Source: Phocaeicola dorei (GTDB lineage: Bacteria > Bacteroidota > Bacteroidia > Bacteroidales > Bacteroidaceae). Taken from it: DNA of 64,000 nt. Both the position numbers and the translations under genes were made by a program. Position 1 is the first letter of the stretch, and the number at the start of each line of letters is the position of its first letter. Positions 9,442 through 18,900 of the stretch are shown here, in pieces. The stretch is from NCBI RefSeq assembly GCF_013009555.1, contig NZ_CP046176.1:2387501-2451500 (forward strand), in the 5' to 3' direction. The notes below the pieces were generated by a model. The model was not told the DNA's origin. It saw only the letters and a program-made list of their open reading frames with translations, and did not search any database.

Positions 9442-9738
9442 ATGGAAAATAGAAATTCTAGTTTATGGATCGGTCTGGGAGTAGGTTCGGTCATCGGTGC
9501 TTTGGCTTACCGTTTTTCACGTACTTCAAAAGCCAAGAAACTGAAGGAAAAAGTATGTGACACCTTTCATAAGATAACCGGCCAGGCGGAAGACATGTTG
9601 GATGAAGCCAAAGAAAAAGCGGTGGATGCTGGAAAGACCGTAGCGGATAAGATGGCCGACAAGGCATTCGGCCTTGCTGAGAAAACAGACGATTTTAAGA
9701 ACAAAATGCATGCAATGGCTTCCGAAGCTAAGAAATAA
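9442..9738 (+). CDS. YtxH-like protein
   Basis: The start is taken as MENRNSS at 9442 rather than the upstream TTG. The 98 or so residues begin with a short glycine-rich membrane segment (WIGLGVGSVIGALAYRFS). A charged helical tail follows (KLKEKVCDTFHKITGQAEDMLDEAKEKA...). This is the layout of YtxH/general-stress proteins. It lies 30 nt downstream of the GlsB-like gene. Confidence 0.75.
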   Translation: MENRNSSLWIGLGVGSVIGALAYRFSRTSKAKKLKEKVCDTFHKITGQAEDMLDEAKEKAVDAGKTVADKMADKAFGLAEKTDDFKNKMHAMASEAKK

Positions 9739-9774
9739 ATCGGAACAGATAACTTGCTAATAACTCATACGCTT

Positions 9775-10071
9775 ATGAAATGGAAGGAACATTTGAAACG
9801 TCAATTGCCGTCCAATGGCAGATGGGAAAATTATGAACAACTGTACCGGATGTGCCTGTTGGCATACGCTGAAGGCTGTAACGAGGAGAAAAAGAAAGCT
9901 CTCGAGGCATACAGGCTTCGTTGTGGCAGATTGTTTGGAAACAGGTGCATGCCGTCTGCCGGCAGCAGGGCGGATCAAAAAAAGATATGTGATGCAGACT
10001 GTTCCTACATAAGGAAGTATGAATTTGAGTTGTATAAACTGGGCGGGTGTATGGAAGACTCACCTGAATAA
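9775..10071 (+). CDS. Hypothetical protein, cysteine-containing
   Basis: The protein has 98 residues from the ATG at 9775 (MKWKEHLKRQLPSNGRWENYEQLYRMCLL). It is basic, with scattered cysteines, and shows no signal peptide or membrane segment. I do not recognise the family. It sits 36 nt after the YtxH-like gene and 32 nt before the catalase gene, so it is probably part of the same stress operon. Confidence 0.6.
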   Translation: MKWKEHLKRQLPSNGRWENYEQLYRMCLLAYAEGCNEEKKKALEAYRLRCGRLFGNRCMPSAGSRADQKKICDADCSYIRKYEFELYKLGGCMEDSPE

Positions 10072-10103
10072 ACCTGAATTATTGACTTTAAATTGAAAAG
10101 ATT

Positions 10104-11036
10104 ATGTTTTATCATGTAAAAGATTTGCAGTTCAACGCCCGGGTTTCACAACCCGATCCGCGTTTTGCACGTGTGATGCTTGAAGCATTCGGCGGTGCGA
10201 ATGGAGAATTGAAATCCGCCTTGCAATATTTTGTGCAGGCTTTCAGTTGTCACAATCCATTCCCTGATAAATATGATATGTTGATGGATATTGCCACAGA
10301 AGAGTTCGGACATCTGGAGATTGTAGGGGCCACGATTCAGATGCTTTTGGGACCGGTGAATGGAGAAATGAAGAATGCGCTTGAAGATACGCCGCTCCGC
10401 ACGATGATGAGCGGTAAGTCTGCTAAAGAGGACCTGATCCATCAGGCATTCACCAATCCACAATTTTTGGTAGGAGCCCCCGGCAGTCCGGCTTTGACAG
10501 ACAGTAACGGAAATCCTTGGTGTGCCACCTATGTGTCTGCTACGGCAGAATTGACGGTGGATCTTCGTTCCAACATGGCAGGAGAGGCACGCGCCAAAAT
10601 AGGCTATGAAAATCTTCTCCAGTTGACGGACGATCCTTTGGTAAAGGAAACGCTTGGTTTTCTCATGACTCGTGAAGTGACACATTACCAGCAGTTTGAG
10701 GCTGCTTTGGAAACAATTCAGCCCAATTTCCCGCCTGGAGTATTTCAAACATCTCCCAAATACAGCAATTTATATTTTGATCTGTCGAAAGGCGATGACG
10801 CTCGTGGACCTTGGAATGAAGGGGAGAGCACGCAGCTAAAGGAACAGTGGCAATATATAGAACAACCACTTGAAGAAGTGAGAAGCACGGATGGATTGCT
10901 GGATCGAAAACCGGAAGGTACCGACCGGTCGGAAAAAGAGATTGCCAGAAAAGAAGCACAATTGTCCAAGGAGCGTAGCGGGCAGGTGCTGGCGTCTACT
11001 CCCAAGAAGGAGATGTCTTGGTGCAAGTATCAGTGA
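10104..11036 (+). CDS. Manganese catalase
   Basis: The 310 residues match the non-haem dimanganese catalases (MFYHVKDLQFNARVSQPDPRFARVMLEAFGGANGELKSA starts as in KatN-type enzymes; long form shortened here to key residues). Likely metal ligands are Glu35 (GANGELKSA), Glu67 and His70 (ATEEFGHLE), and a second pair further on (GEARAKIGYENL, TREVTHYQQFE). It converts hydrogen peroxide to water and oxygen in the cytoplasm. The last 60 residues are charged and variable. Its place among envelope-stress genes fits a role in surviving oxidative stress. Confidence 0.95.
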   Translation: MFYHVKDLQFNARVSQPDPRFARVMLEAFGGANGELKSALQYFVQAFSCHNPFPDKYDMLMDIATEEFGHLEIVGATIQMLLGPVNGEMKNALEDTPLRTMMSGKSAKEDLIHQAFTNPQFLVGAPGSPALTDSNGNPWCATYVSATAELTVDLRSNMAGEARAKIGYENLLQLTDDPLVKETLGFLMTREVTHYQQFEAALETIQPNFPPGVFQTSPKYSNLYFDLSKGDDARGPWNEGESTQLKEQWQYIEQPLEEVRSTDGLLDRKPEGTDRSEKEIARKEAQLSKERSGQVLASTPKKEMSWCKYQ

Positions 11037-11094
11037 TTTGAAAAGAACATCGGTTTAAATCCGTTGTAATTATTAACCATAAACCATTTTAATT

Positions 11095-11205
11095 ATGACC
11101 AAGAAAACAGAAAAGAAACAGGAAGAGGCAAAGAGCACAAAAAAGAGTGCCCATGCCCAAGAATGTAAGTCTTCTGCCTCATGCAAGAAAGCAGAGAAGA
11201 AGTAA
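11095..11205 (+). CDS. Short lysine-rich peptide
   Basis: The 36-codon frame starts MTKKTEKKQEEAKSTKKS and ends CKKAEKK. It is nearly half lysine and glutamate, lies 58 nt after the catalase gene, and is followed directly by a terminator. Similar small lysine-rich frames follow stress genes in Bacteroides, but the function is unknown. Confidence 0.5.
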   Translation: MTKKTEKKQEEAKSTKKSAHAQECKSSASCKKAEKK

Positions 11206-11231
11206 GAACTTAGAACCTTGAAATTTGTATG

Positions 11232-11266
11232 GACTGTCCGGGAATCCGGTTTCCGGACAGTCTTTT
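11232..11266 (+). terminator. Rho-independent terminator after the catalase operon
   Basis: GACTGTCCGG and CCGGACAGTC form a 10-bp perfect stem around a short loop and are followed by TTTT. It would end transcription from the 9154-11205 gene run. Confidence 0.85.
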
Positions 11267-11287
11267 AATCATTAAAACAGTATGAAT

Positions 11288-11578
11288 ATGAAAAAAATAT
11301 TATTAATAGTTTTTGTATTGACGTTTGTGGTGTCCTTCACGTCCTGTCGTGACAAAAGAGAACAGGACCGGGCAAAGTACCAGGTGGAAAAAGTGAAAAA
11401 AGACATCAATGATGCCGCAGACAAAATTTCCGATAAGGCAGAAGACAGCGCTGATGCAGTAAAGGATGCATGGAAAGATACAAAGAAAGATGTCAAGCAA
11501 GGGGCTGAGAAGGCTCAAAAGGAAATAAAGAAAGGATATAATGAAATTAAAAAGGAAGCAAGTAAAAAACTTGGCTGA
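11288..11578 (+). CDS. Amphipathic-helix lipoprotein
   Basis: The start is ATG 11288 or 11282. A lipoprotein signal (MKKILLIVFVLTFVVSFTSC) puts the lipidated cysteine near residue 20. The rest is a charged helix with an 11-residue-like periodicity (DINDAADKISDKAEDSADAVKDAWKDTKKDVKQGAEKAQKEIKKG), similar to LEA or apolipophorin-type stress proteins. It is probably anchored in the membrane facing the periplasm. Confidence 0.75.
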   Translation: MKKILLIVFVLTFVVSFTSCRDKREQDRAKYQVEKVKKDINDAADKISDKAEDSADAVKDAWKDTKKDVKQGAEKAQKEIKKGYNEIKKEASKKLG

Positions 11579-11629
11579 TTTTTGTAATTTATTATTTTGC
11601 CAGTAGTAAACCTTACATGTGAATAAATT

Positions 11630-11836
11630 ATGGTTGGATTCGTAATATGGATTGTTGGACTGGTGCTGACTATCAGGGCCGCTTTGGAAATATGGCGCAT
11701 TCATGCACCGGCAGAGAGGAAACTGATAGCCATCGTATTGGTGGTTTTCACCAGTTGGGTAGGATTGCTGTTTTATTATTTTTATGGTAAGCCCCGTATG
11801 GCACAGTGGTTGGGAACAGGTATCGAAAGGTATTGA
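11630..11836 (+). CDS. Small PLDc_N-type membrane protein
   Basis: The 68 residues contain two membrane helices (MVGFVIWIVGLVLTIRAAL and LIAIVLVVFTSWVGLLFYYFYG) separated by a polar stretch. This is the arrangement of the phospholipase D N-terminal transmembrane domain family. It has no catalytic part and its function is unknown. It is the last gene of the plus-strand stress cluster. Confidence 0.7.
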   Translation: MVGFVIWIVGLVLTIRAALEIWRIHAPAERKLIAIVLVVFTSWVGLLFYYFYGKPRMAQWLGTGIERY

Positions 11837-11883
11837 TGGTTGCATAACTGTTTATATTAATTGTACAGTGATATCCCGATACA

Positions 11884-11924
11884 AAGAAACGCACCGGTCA
11901 TTGACAGTGATCGGTGCATTTCTT
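11884..11924. terminator. Bidirectional terminator between converging genes
   Basis: AAGAAACGCACCGGTC and GATCGGTGCATTTCTT form a strong imperfect stem with A and T tracts on either side. It sits between the stop of the PLDc_N gene and the stop of the oxidoreductase, which face each other. Confidence 0.75.
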
Positions 11925-11928
11925 GCCT

Positions 11929-13152
11929 TTACCAATATTTTTCGATTCTTTCGTAGCCGAAAATACCGCTGCGTTCATCTTTCATACCTTGTAGCTGACG
12001 GCAGATTATTTGTGCTCCGATCATGCTGAAAGTAATTCCGTTTCCCCCATATCCCAAATCGAAAAACATTCGTTCCTTGTCAGGCCAGTTGCCGATGAAG
12101 GGTAGTCCGTCCTTGGTGGTACTAAATGTGCCACACCATACCATTTCCGTTTCGAAAGGGAGGTCGGGGAATAGTTTTCTGACCTTCCTTTCCAAGATAC
12201 GGGTTTTCTTTCTGAGTAATGAATCCCGGCGCTGCGGGTCACTGAACTTTTCGTCCTCACCACCTACGATGATCCGGTTTTTATCGGTTGTGCGGATGTA
12301 TAGATACGGATCGGCTGTTTCCCAAATCAGGCAATGTGTCGGCCACAGGTGTTCGGAAGCTACCGGATGCGATACGAGTGCATAGGTAGAGGTCAGATCC
12401 ATGATTTTCTGAGGAAGGAATTGTCCGGCCTCAAATCCCGTGGCTATGATTACATATCCGCATTTAATTTTATGTCCTCTGTCTGTTGTCATGATACAGC
12501 CGTCAGATGTTTCTATACACTCTTTTATTGAGGTATGGGTAAAAACTTTCAGTCCGCTTTCCTTTATATGGTAAGCTAACAGTCCGGTTGCCGCCCTATA
12601 AGCATCCATTTGTGCGGATGCCTCATTTATCAGGGCATTGCCGGGTGTCTTTACCTTATATTCCTCTCTAATTTTCTTCTTCTCGAGCAGATTGACCGGC
12701 AACTTATGTTTTTGCCGTATTTCATGTTCTTGTTCCAAAAGTTTGTTATCCGCCGCACTACTGGCATAAAAGAGGCTGGGCAGTTGTTCGAAACCGGCAT
12801 TGACTCCCGTTTCTTCCAGTACTCTTTTTATATCAGAAATGGATTGCAGGCAGGCATGGTAAGCCGTCGCAGCATTTTCCTCGCCGATGATTTTTGCCAT
12901 CCGACAAAGAGGAACGTCAATTTCATATTGCAGCAGTGCGGTGCTTGCTGCGGAACTTCCGGTTGCAATGCTGCGTTTGTCAACTATGCAGCATTTTATT
13001 CCGGCATGGCACAATTCGTGTGCCATCAAGGCTCCCGTTATGCCGGAACCTACAATGACGACATCTGTCGACAGATCCTTTTCCAAAGGATGGAAATAGT
13101 CCCATAGGGAATTTCTGATGATCCAATAGGGTAATCCTGAGTGTAAGTCCAT
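11929..13152 (-). CDS. FAD-dependent oxidoreductase (DAO family)
   Basis: The 407 residues have an N-terminal dinucleotide-binding fold (VVIVGSGITGALMAHEL, GxGxxG at about residues 35-40), the ATGSSAAST segment typical of glycine/D-amino acid oxidase-like enzymes, and a C-terminal FAD-contact region (FDLGYGGNGITFSMIGAQI). Such enzymes oxidise amines or amino acids; the substrate here cannot be read. No Rieske domain follows, unlike some relatives. It stands alone on the minus strand, about 100 bp upstream of the OmpA gene's stop. Confidence 0.85.
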   Translation of the reverse strand: MDLHSGLPYWIIRNSLWDYFHPLEKDLSTDVVIVGSGITGALMAHELCHAGIKCCIVDKRSIATGSSAASTALLQYEIDVPLCRMAKIIGEENAATAYHACLQSISDIKRVLEETGVNAGFEQLPSLFYASSAADNKLLEQEHEIRQKHKLPVNLLEKKKIREEYKVKTPGNALINEASAQMDAYRAATGLLAYHIKESGLKVFTHTSIKECIETSDGCIMTTDRGHKIKCGYVIIATGFEAGQFLPQKIMDLTSTYALVSHPVASEHLWPTHCLIWETADPYLYIRTTDKNRIIVGGEDEKFSDPQRRDSLLRKKTRILERKVRKLFPDLPFETEMVWCGTFSTTKDGLPFIGNWPDKERMFFDLGYGGNGITFSMIGAQIICRQLQGMKDERSGIFGYERIEKYW

Positions 13153-13260
13153 AATATTTTGTTATTATCCCCTCACTTCCTGCTGAAAAACGGGAAAATG
13201 AGGGGGATGAAAATAGAAAAGTTATCTTATTAGAATTTATTTTCCACTCGTATTTGAAGG

Positions 13261-14403
13261 TTATTTACCTTCTTCGATGGTACAAATGCTGACGCGGTTC
13301 CAGTCCGGCTCCGAGAACATGTCACCGATTCCCTGTCCTTCAGCAGTGATGCGGGTATCACTGATCTTGTATCTTTTTACAAGGATGGTCTTTACGGACT
13401 CAGCACGTGCGTTTGCCAGTTTCTTATTGAAAGCGAGGTTGCCTTCGGGAGAAGCATATCCTTTGATGATAACCCTGGCTTCAGGATGCTTTTTCATGTA
13501 AGTGGCCACACGCTCCACATTGGGGAGTTGGGAGGCATCAACTACCGATTTCCCTTGTCTGAAGGTAATGATTGACTCAGGAATGCGGTTGGTCTTCACC
13601 ACAGTTTCTATGTTGGCAGCCTGAGTTCTGCAGTCAGCCAATTCTCTTTGCAGATTATTTGCCTGCTGCATGGCATTGTTCAGCTGCATGTCCTTGTCGT
13701 TCAATTGTGACCGCAGGTTGTTCACCGCGTCATTCAGTTCTCCGATTTCTACCGGGTCATACGGTTTCATGGTTGTGAAATGGTGCGTACCGTTGCTACA
13801 CATGAAATGATAGGTTAATCCGGCAGTCAGTTCAAAAGCCGCATTATTGGCGTTGAAACGACTTTTTTTTCGATTAAAATCTCCCTGCATATCGTATACA
13901 ACTGCCGGTTTGATGCCGAACGTCCATGCTTTCTCTTCACCCAGGTTAAAATTCAGATTCAGGCCCAGGCGTGTTGACCAGGAGTTTGTATCGCCGGGGC
14001 CGTTCTGATAGTAATGCAGCCATCCGATACCTGTCAAGGCTTCGATTTCAAAGATGCGCGGTTCGCCTGTATAGCTTCCGAAAAGGTTCATCAGATTGAC
14101 TTTGCCGAACACGCTCACTTCGGAAGCGTCAAATGCGGTCTTGCTGGCCGTGGTATTTACATACCCCATGCCTTGAATGCCCAAACCGAAAATGGGAGTA
14201 AGTTGTTTTCCGATCCCGACTCCGAAAGCCGGACGGACATTTTTGAAGAACGCACTGTGGGTAAGAGGAGTCACGGCACCGGTTTTCAGTTCAATAGACC
14301 AGTTGTCACCCGGACGTGTGCCTTCAAGAGCGGTACGATCATTTTGTGCATGCATGGTAAAGATACCCATGCTTAATGCTAAAGCAAAGACAGATCTTTT
14401 CAT
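13261..14403 (-). CDS. OmpA-family outer-membrane protein
   Basis: The start is MKRSVFALALSMGIF at 14403, which gives a proper signal peptide; the upstream ATG at 14442 would not. The 380 residues comprise an N-terminal beta-barrel (about 30-210), a coiled linker (LRSQLNDKDMQLNNAMQQANNLQREL) and a C-terminal OmpA peptidoglycan-binding domain (VIIKGYASPEGNLAFNKKLANARAESV). It probably ties the outer membrane to the cell wall. Confidence 0.9.
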   Translation of the reverse strand: MKRSVFALALSMGIFTMHAQNDRTALEGTRPGDNWSIELKTGAVTPLTHSAFFKNVRPAFGVGIGKQLTPIFGLGIQGMGYVNTTASKTAFDASEVSVFGKVNLMNLFGSYTGEPRIFEIEALTGIGWLHYYQNGPGDTNSWSTRLGLNLNFNLGEEKAWTFGIKPAVVYDMQGDFNRKKSRFNANNAAFELTAGLTYHFMCSNGTHHFTTMKPYDPVEIGELNDAVNNLRSQLNDKDMQLNNAMQQANNLQRELADCRTQAANIETVVKTNRIPESIITFRQGKSVVDASQLPNVERVATYMKKHPEARVIIKGYASPEGNLAFNKKLANARAESVKTILVKRYKISDTRITAEGQGIGDMFSEPDWNRVSICTIEEGK

Positions 14404-14805
14404 AATTAAAAATAAATTAATGGTAATACAATAAAATGTCACACACGGTATATTATCAGTTGTATAGTTATGATTGTATACAAGATAATAAATTGCTTTG
14501 TCATTGTACTTTGTTAGAAAACAGTTTGTAAAAAAGGATAGTTCGAAAAATCGGAGGAAATTTAATATCTGTTTAGAAGCATCAAAAGCGTAAAAACTCC
14601 ATGTTAGCTATAAAATGAGATTTTGTATATTAAGGTATATGGCTCTTTAATTTATATATAAGTCTTTCAAATATAACTTTATATATTCATGCGCTTTTTA
14701 ACACAAATATTTATTGTAATGACAAATATAAATCAAACAAATTTTCTTTTATCGTTGTTTTTTTATGAGGAATCAATTATAGTATTAATTAAAAACCTGA
14801 CAATT

Positions 14806-15840
14806 ATGAAAAAATTAAGTTTTGCAGAGCTGAAGGGCAGAGTGTCCTGGGGTAGTGTGTTGGGAGGTGTCATGACCGTATTGGCGATATCCGTACTGCT
14901 GTCCATATTAAACTCAAGTATCGGATTATTTATGCTTAATCCGTTATCCGAACATCCCGCTTCGGGCATAGGTACTGCGGTAGGGATTGGTTCTGCAGTC
15001 ATTCTGGTTGCCGGCATGACTGCCGGTGGCTTTGTAGCTGGAAAGCTTGCTGGTATGGATGGGATAATACACGGATTTCTAGTTTGGGCTACCACGTTGA
15101 TTGTTGCTGTAATACTAGGTATTTTTTTGGCGGTAGGCACAGCGAAAATGACAGCGAATGCACTGGGAGCCGTTTCATCCGTCACAGGTAGTGTCTTATC
15201 CGGAGCGGGCGATGCTGTTGGAAGTGGAGTTTCCGCATTATCTGAGGAGGCAAAGGAATTATTTGGCAAGATTGATTTCAACACAGTCCTGAAAGAAGGG
15301 GACATGCCGCAAAATATTCGTACCGCACTTGCCAAAAGTGATGTGAAAGAATTGCATCCGGACTATCTGAAAAAACAATTGGAGGAGGTAAAAGAGGATC
15401 TGAGCAAGTCCATAAAGACAATTGTTGCTTCTCCTCAAGAAGCGGATGAAACAGTGAATGACTTTTTGAAACGTTTGAAACAACGTACGGAAAAACTTAA
15501 CCAGAATATAGATCGGAATGATCTGGCCAAAGCGATAGCCAACAATACCAATCTGTCTAAGCCGGAAGCAGATAAAATGGTTGAGCAGTATATGAATCTG
15601 ATAGACAATACACGTTTGGAAGCCGCAAAACAGATAGACAATTTGGAAGCTAGTCTACAAAAGGCGGCACAGGAATGGAAGGAGATCAAACATAAGGCTT
15701 TGGTAGCTGCCGATAAGGCAACGGATGCAGCTGCGCGGTCTGCCCTGATTTCATTCTTCGCTATATTGTTTGGTGCTGTATTGTGCTGTGCTGCCGGTGC
15801 TTATGGCAGTAGAAAAACACAGGAAAGGGTAGATATCTGA
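14806..15840 (+). CDS. Membrane protein with periplasmic helical domain
   Basis: The start is the ATG at 14806 (MKKLSFAELKGRVSWGSVLGG). The roughly 344 residues have three N-terminal membrane helices rich in Gly/Ala, a long charged helical stretch (about 150-300), and one more helix near the C-terminus (LISFFAILFGAVLCCAAGAYG). It resembles general-stress membrane proteins of Bacteroidetes (TIGR04086/YrzE-like N-terminus), without a defined function. It is divergent from the OmpA gene and likely belongs to the same stress island. Confidence 0.75.
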   Translation: MKKLSFAELKGRVSWGSVLGGVMTVLAISVLLSILNSSIGLFMLNPLSEHPASGIGTAVGIGSAVILVAGMTAGGFVAGKLAGMDGIIHGFLVWATTLIVAVILGIFLAVGTAKMTANALGAVSSVTGSVLSGAGDAVGSGVSALSEEAKELFGKIDFNTVLKEGDMPQNIRTALAKSDVKELHPDYLKKQLEEVKEDLSKSIKTIVASPQEADETVNDFLKRLKQRTEKLNQNIDRNDLAKAIANNTNLSKPEADKMVEQYMNLIDNTRLEAAKQIDNLEASLQKAAQEWKEIKHKALVAADKATDAAARSALISFFAILFGAVLCCAAGAYGSRKTQERVDI

Positions 15841-15989
15841 TAATTGGAATGAATTAGACAAAATACCCCCGTAACCCTATTGGAATTGGCCCTATGTGTC
15901 TTGCGCATCATTTCCGCCGGGAAGATTAGACCTGAGGAAGAATAGCATATTTGAGACACAGGGGCTTCATACCAGTGGCTTGTCAACCG

Positions 15990-18900
15990 TCAATTTTCTG
16001 ACTTTTTATTAAATTTGCTCGGGCTTACATTATAATATTTCTTAAACACTTCACGGAAGTATTTTGCATCCGAGAACCCAACCATGTCAGCAATTTCCGT
16101 TACCGTATGTTCGCCCTGTTTCAGCAACTGTGCGGCATGTTGCAGACGTATCATCCGGATATAATCGGCCGGAGCATAACCGGTCAGTGCCTTCAATTTG
16201 TTAAAAAAACTGGTACGGCTCATGTGATGCCGGCTGCTGAGCAAGTCTACATTGAAGTCCGGACTTCCCATGTTATCCTCTATGCATTCCTTGACGGAAG
16301 CTATGAATTTCCAATCCAGCGTACCGGTGCAATTAACTGGAAGATTTTGTTCTTTATCTTCAATACAATTATAAAACTGGCGGAGCAAAGCACGATTTGT
16401 AAGTATGTTTTTGACCGTTGCCTTGAGTATCCCCACACTGAAAGGTTTGGTAATATAAGCGTCCGCTCCGATTGCCAGTCCTTCAAGCATATTTTTCTCA
16501 TCTCCCAATGCAGTCAACAAAATGACCGGAATATGGGATGTTTCAAGATCGCCTTTTATGGTCGAACAGAGTTTGTCCCCGCCCAGTTCGGGCATCATTA
16601 TGTCGGATATGACAAGAACCGGGTTGAATTCCCGTATTATGGCAAGCGCCTCTTTTCCATTCGGACAGGACTGGGTATAATAATCCGTTTTGAACATGTC
16701 AATAAGATAATTGCGCAAGTCATCATTGTCCTCTACTATCAGGACACGTTGTAAAGACCTCTCTTGAGATATTTCCACGGATGGTAACCCTGACGCGCCA
16801 CCAGGCATGATAGCCTCAGGACATTCATAAGGTGTCCTGGGAGAGATAAACTTTACTTTGTGCAGATGGCTGTTCCCTTTCGGAAAAACAACCAGCACAC
16901 ATGTTCCTTGATGTTCTGTGCTTTGAATCTGAATTCTGCCTTTATGCAGCCTGACCAGTTTGTATACTAACATTAGACCGATTCCGCTACCTGTCACTTT
17001 CAGGTTGATGACATTACTACCCCGAAAACAATTCCTGAACAATTTTTTCTGTTCACATGAGGGAATGCCGATTCCGGTATCTTTCACTTCGATGCTCCAA
17101 GAGTTTCCTTCCTCGCGGGCATAAATGCGGATACTTCCGCCTTCAGGTGTATACTTCAATGCATTTGACAGGACATTCTTCAGTATGGATCCCATCTTGT
17201 CACTGTCAAACCACACATTCAGATAGTCAAAGTTACTTTCGTAAATAAAATCAACATGTTTCAGCTCGGCATATTTGCGGAAAGTGGCACAAATATTATC
17301 CATATAGGAATTCAGCTCATATTCAGATATATAAAGGGTGGAGGAGTAGACGTCCACCCGTTCGAAATTTATCAGGTTGGTCGTTAGCTGAAGTAATGCA
17401 TTCACATTCTTAAGGGCCGTGTTCATATGCGGCAATGCCTGTTCATTCACCATACGGTTTTCTATGGCTTCCTCCAGCGGAGCCTTTATTAATGTGAGCG
17501 GAGTACGTATATCATGGGCCGTATTAATGAAAAAACGGGTCTTTTCATCCGAAACCTTCTTCTGTTTGTGCAGTGTAATGATACGGAATATGACAGCCAT
17601 AACCAGCACCAACAGAATTGCATAGCCGGCCATAGCCCATACACTGGCCCATGCCGGAGGCGTTATGACAATCTGAATGTTCCGTGTCTCATAGGTCTTG
17701 TACTTCTCCTCATTGGATATGGCACGAATCTGCAATGTGTAACTGCCCGGAGGCAGGTTTCTTACAACAATCCGGTTGTCCAGGCTCGGGCGACTCCATT
17801 CTTTATGAAAACCGTCAATCTTCCATGAATAAAGGATGTTGGAAGGATAGTCATAATTAATGGAAACTACATCAAGGGAAAAAGAGTTTTGTCTGTAGGT
17901 CAGTTCCAGCCGGTCAGTTTCGTCAATGTCCTTTTCCAGCGGAGAACCCTCGTCGCCCGGATAAACGGGATGATAGGCTATCATGAAATCGCGCAGTAAC
18001 AGACGTGAGTAATGCGGCTCCGGTATCTGTATGTCTATCGGGAATCTGACAGCCCCGTTATTCCCACCAAAAACAAGTGTGTTTTTACTGTAGGTTGTGG
18101 CAGAGCCGACATTAAAATTAACACTCATCAACCCTTGTTCCCGTGTCCAGTTGCGGAAGGTATGTTTTGAGGGAGAATAAATGGTTATTCCGTTTTCCGT
18201 GCCCATGAGGAGACTCCCGTCCTGACGCGGAAGAATTGTATAGATATTGTCGGAAATCAACGCACAGTTGTCTGTACGGTACTGGTGGATGAACTTCTTT
18301 TTGCCGATGTCATATACAAGCAATCCGGCTCCGCGAGTACCGATATACAGGACGTTGCCGTCTCTCTGGTACAAAGAGCATATATAGGGGGACTCAACAG
18401 GCAGGTTAACATACTGATAGTCTCCCGATTTCTTGTCAAGCCGGTAGAGCCCCATTCTTGTGCCGATCCACATCTGTCGGACATTTTTTTCCAGAATGGT
18501 AGTGATGGAGCTTACTCCCGGATACAGACGCACACTTCCTGTTTCAAGATTGATACGCTTCAAATGATAATATCCGCCGGACCAGACATCACCGTCCGAA
18601 TCTTTCTTGATGTCAAATATATATTGGTCGGGACGCACTCCCGCAATAGTGGCAGGGGCAATATGACCAATCTTAAATCCTTTCCTTTTTTCTATCTTGC
18701 AAATGCCTGACATAAAACCGCCGGCCCATATCACACCGGGAGAAACCTCACACAGCGTCAAAAAGATATGGTTCTCATTGTCCGGTACCGATTCAAAGGA
18801 ACTGAGGAATGATTGCCATTCTTTGGTATCGGTCTGATAAAGGCTGATACCATTGCTGGTTGCAAACCAAAGGTCACCGTCACTGTCCTCCAGTACATCA

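Noticed and set aside
10146..10748. 200-residue minus-strand frame within the catalase gene
   Set aside because: It is the shadow of a well-supported gene in the opposite frame and has no motifs.
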